Assembly: GCA_030626045.1 (NCBI GenBank) | Contig: DAOUPS010000050.1 | Coordinates: 1-6,451, forward strand | Direction of reading: 5' to 3' | DNA: 6,451 nt | Source: a bacterium | GTDB taxonomy: Bacteria; Patescibacteriota; Minisyncoccia; Moranbacterales; DUUL01 | In this document: one piece after another, positions 5,816-6,451 of the stretch | Layout: every line of letters begins with the position of its first letter | Position numbering within the stretch: the stretch's first letter is position 1 | Notes under the pieces: generated by a model | What the model was told of the DNA's origin: nothing | The model's input: the letters and a program-made list of their open reading frames with translations, nothing else | Databases searched by the model: none | Program-made: the position numbers and the translations under genes

Positions 5816-6451
5816 ATGCAAACGAAATTTTTCAAACAGATCAAACAAGATGTTTCATTTTTGGCTAAGCCGTGGCGGGAAAAAGAAAAGCATAGCCGAT
5901 ACACTGTTAATAAATCTGACTATCGCACCGTGCTTGTGCATAGCATCCCTTTTCTGTTTACATGCGACGAGCATGATAAATTACGGTATCTTGCGGATCA
6001 TACGATTGTGATCAAAAGTGACACGATCGTTGATGTTATTCCTTCATCAAAGATCAAAAGACGTGATTTCGATCTTGTCTATGACGCCGGGAAACGCGGA
6101 GGAACGGTGGTAATGCCGGGACTTATCAATGCGCATGCCCATCCGCCCATGTATCTTTTGCGCAGTTCAATGGATCTTGATGAGGGCGAAAACATCCATG
6201 AAACGCTTGCCAAGCTTCCTCTGTGGGAAAAGGAAATGACCCAGCGCGATCTGGCATTGGGTACGATCGGTGATCTGACGGAACAGCAAAAATTTGGTGC
6301 CACCACTACATTCAGCCACTATAATTTTTTTCATCCCGTTGAATGTGCATCGCGGCTGACAAAACACAATGTCATAAACGGCATTAGTGTGGCGACGCAT
6401 GTCTCAACGGAAAATTCTCCTGAACTGATAGAAAAATTACTCGCGGAAAAT
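5816..6451 (+). CDS. Cyclic amidohydrolase/deaminase-like protein, 3' end beyond the window
   Basis: The frame is open from the ATG at 5816 to the last base (212 codons seen, no stop). VVMPGLINAHAHPPM (98-112) matches the first metal-binding motif of the amidohydrolase superfamily, with His107 and His109 as ligands, and FGATTTFSHYN (160-170) matches the following GxTTxxD-type strand. This points to the ATZ/TRZ group, which includes cytosine, guanine, adenosine and S-adenosylhomocysteine deaminases. The remaining metal ligands (later His and Asp) would lie outside the window, so substrate and activity are undecided. The N-terminal part is long: about 100 residues precede the motif against roughly 50-60 in typical members, and the first 35 (KPWREKEKHSRY) are charged and unfamiliar. 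It starts 10 bases after guaA with no obvious Shine-Dalgarno, suggesting an operon with translational coupling and perhaps a role in purine salvage. Confidence 0.85.
   Translation, partial: MQTKFFKQIKQDVSFLAKPWREKEKHSRYTVNKSDYRTVLVHSIPFLFTCDEHDKLRYLADHTIVIKSDTIVDVIPSSKIKRRDFDLVYDAGKRGGTVVMPGLINAHAHPPMYLLRSSMDLDEGENIHETLAKLPLWEKEMTQRDLALGTIGDLTEQQKFGATTTFSHYNFFHPVECASRLTKHNVINGISVATHVSTENSPELIEKLLAEN

Noticed and set aside
5389..5904. 171-residue open frame on the minus strand
   Set aside because: It is antisense to the conserved guaA C-terminus and the start of the amidohydrolase; it has no recognisable domain.
6398..6415. His195 in ATHVSTEN considered as the third metal ligand of the amidohydrolase
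   Set aside because: It is only about 88 residues after the HxH motif, earlier than the equivalent ligand in this family; the true one probably lies beyond the window.
1..6451. CRISPR array, tRNA, rRNA, and UGA recoding
   Set aside because: No regularly spaced repeats or cloverleaf sequences were seen. guaB ends in TGA where family proteins end, so TGA acts as a stop.

Overview
This 6.45 kb window looks like a chromosomal segment of a moderately AT-rich bacterium that uses the standard code (the genes end in TAG, TGA and TAG). No rRNA, tRNA or other taxonomic marker is present. The reduced Shine-Dalgarno use, the eukaryote-like GMP synthase and the REP-like palindromes would suit an uncultured lineage such as a candidate-phylum bacterium, but that placement is inference.

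Layout from left to right. A CaCA-family cation antiporter (13-990, +) ends in a clear intrinsic terminator. Bases 991-1795 hold no intact gene. They contain a hairpin and GGTAC-word cluster, one perfect DnaA box, a bidirectional terminator hairpin, a 137-bp copy of the 3' end of guaB, and a 168-bp element bounded by 28-bp inverted repeats that butts directly against that guaB copy. Next comes an unrecognised 104-residue gene (1796-2110, -) with its own ribosome binding site and terminator, then full-length guaB (IMP dehydrogenase, 2219-3682, -). A 302-bp divergent intergenic region filled by nested inverted repeats separates guaB from guaA (GMP synthase, 3985-5805, +). A cyclic amidohydrolase (from 5816, +) follows guaA after only 10 bp and runs off the window.

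guaB and guaA encode the two consecutive steps IMP -> XMP -> GMP, so the divergent pair forms a compact guanine-nucleotide module. The downstream amidohydrolase may be a purine- or nucleoside-related deaminase, but its substrate cannot be read from the part visible.

The most interesting structure is the duplicated guaB 3' end. The two copies differ at 5 of 137 positions, four of them synonymous. The outer copy starts exactly at the stop codon and has a strong terminator 25 bp further on, as an original gene end would. The 669 bp between the copies carry the inverted-repeat element and the 104-residue gene. This resembles a small cassette that entered the 3' end of guaB and restored the reading frame with its own version of the C-terminus, leaving the displaced original end behind. 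A partial tandem duplication later cut by the element is the alternative.
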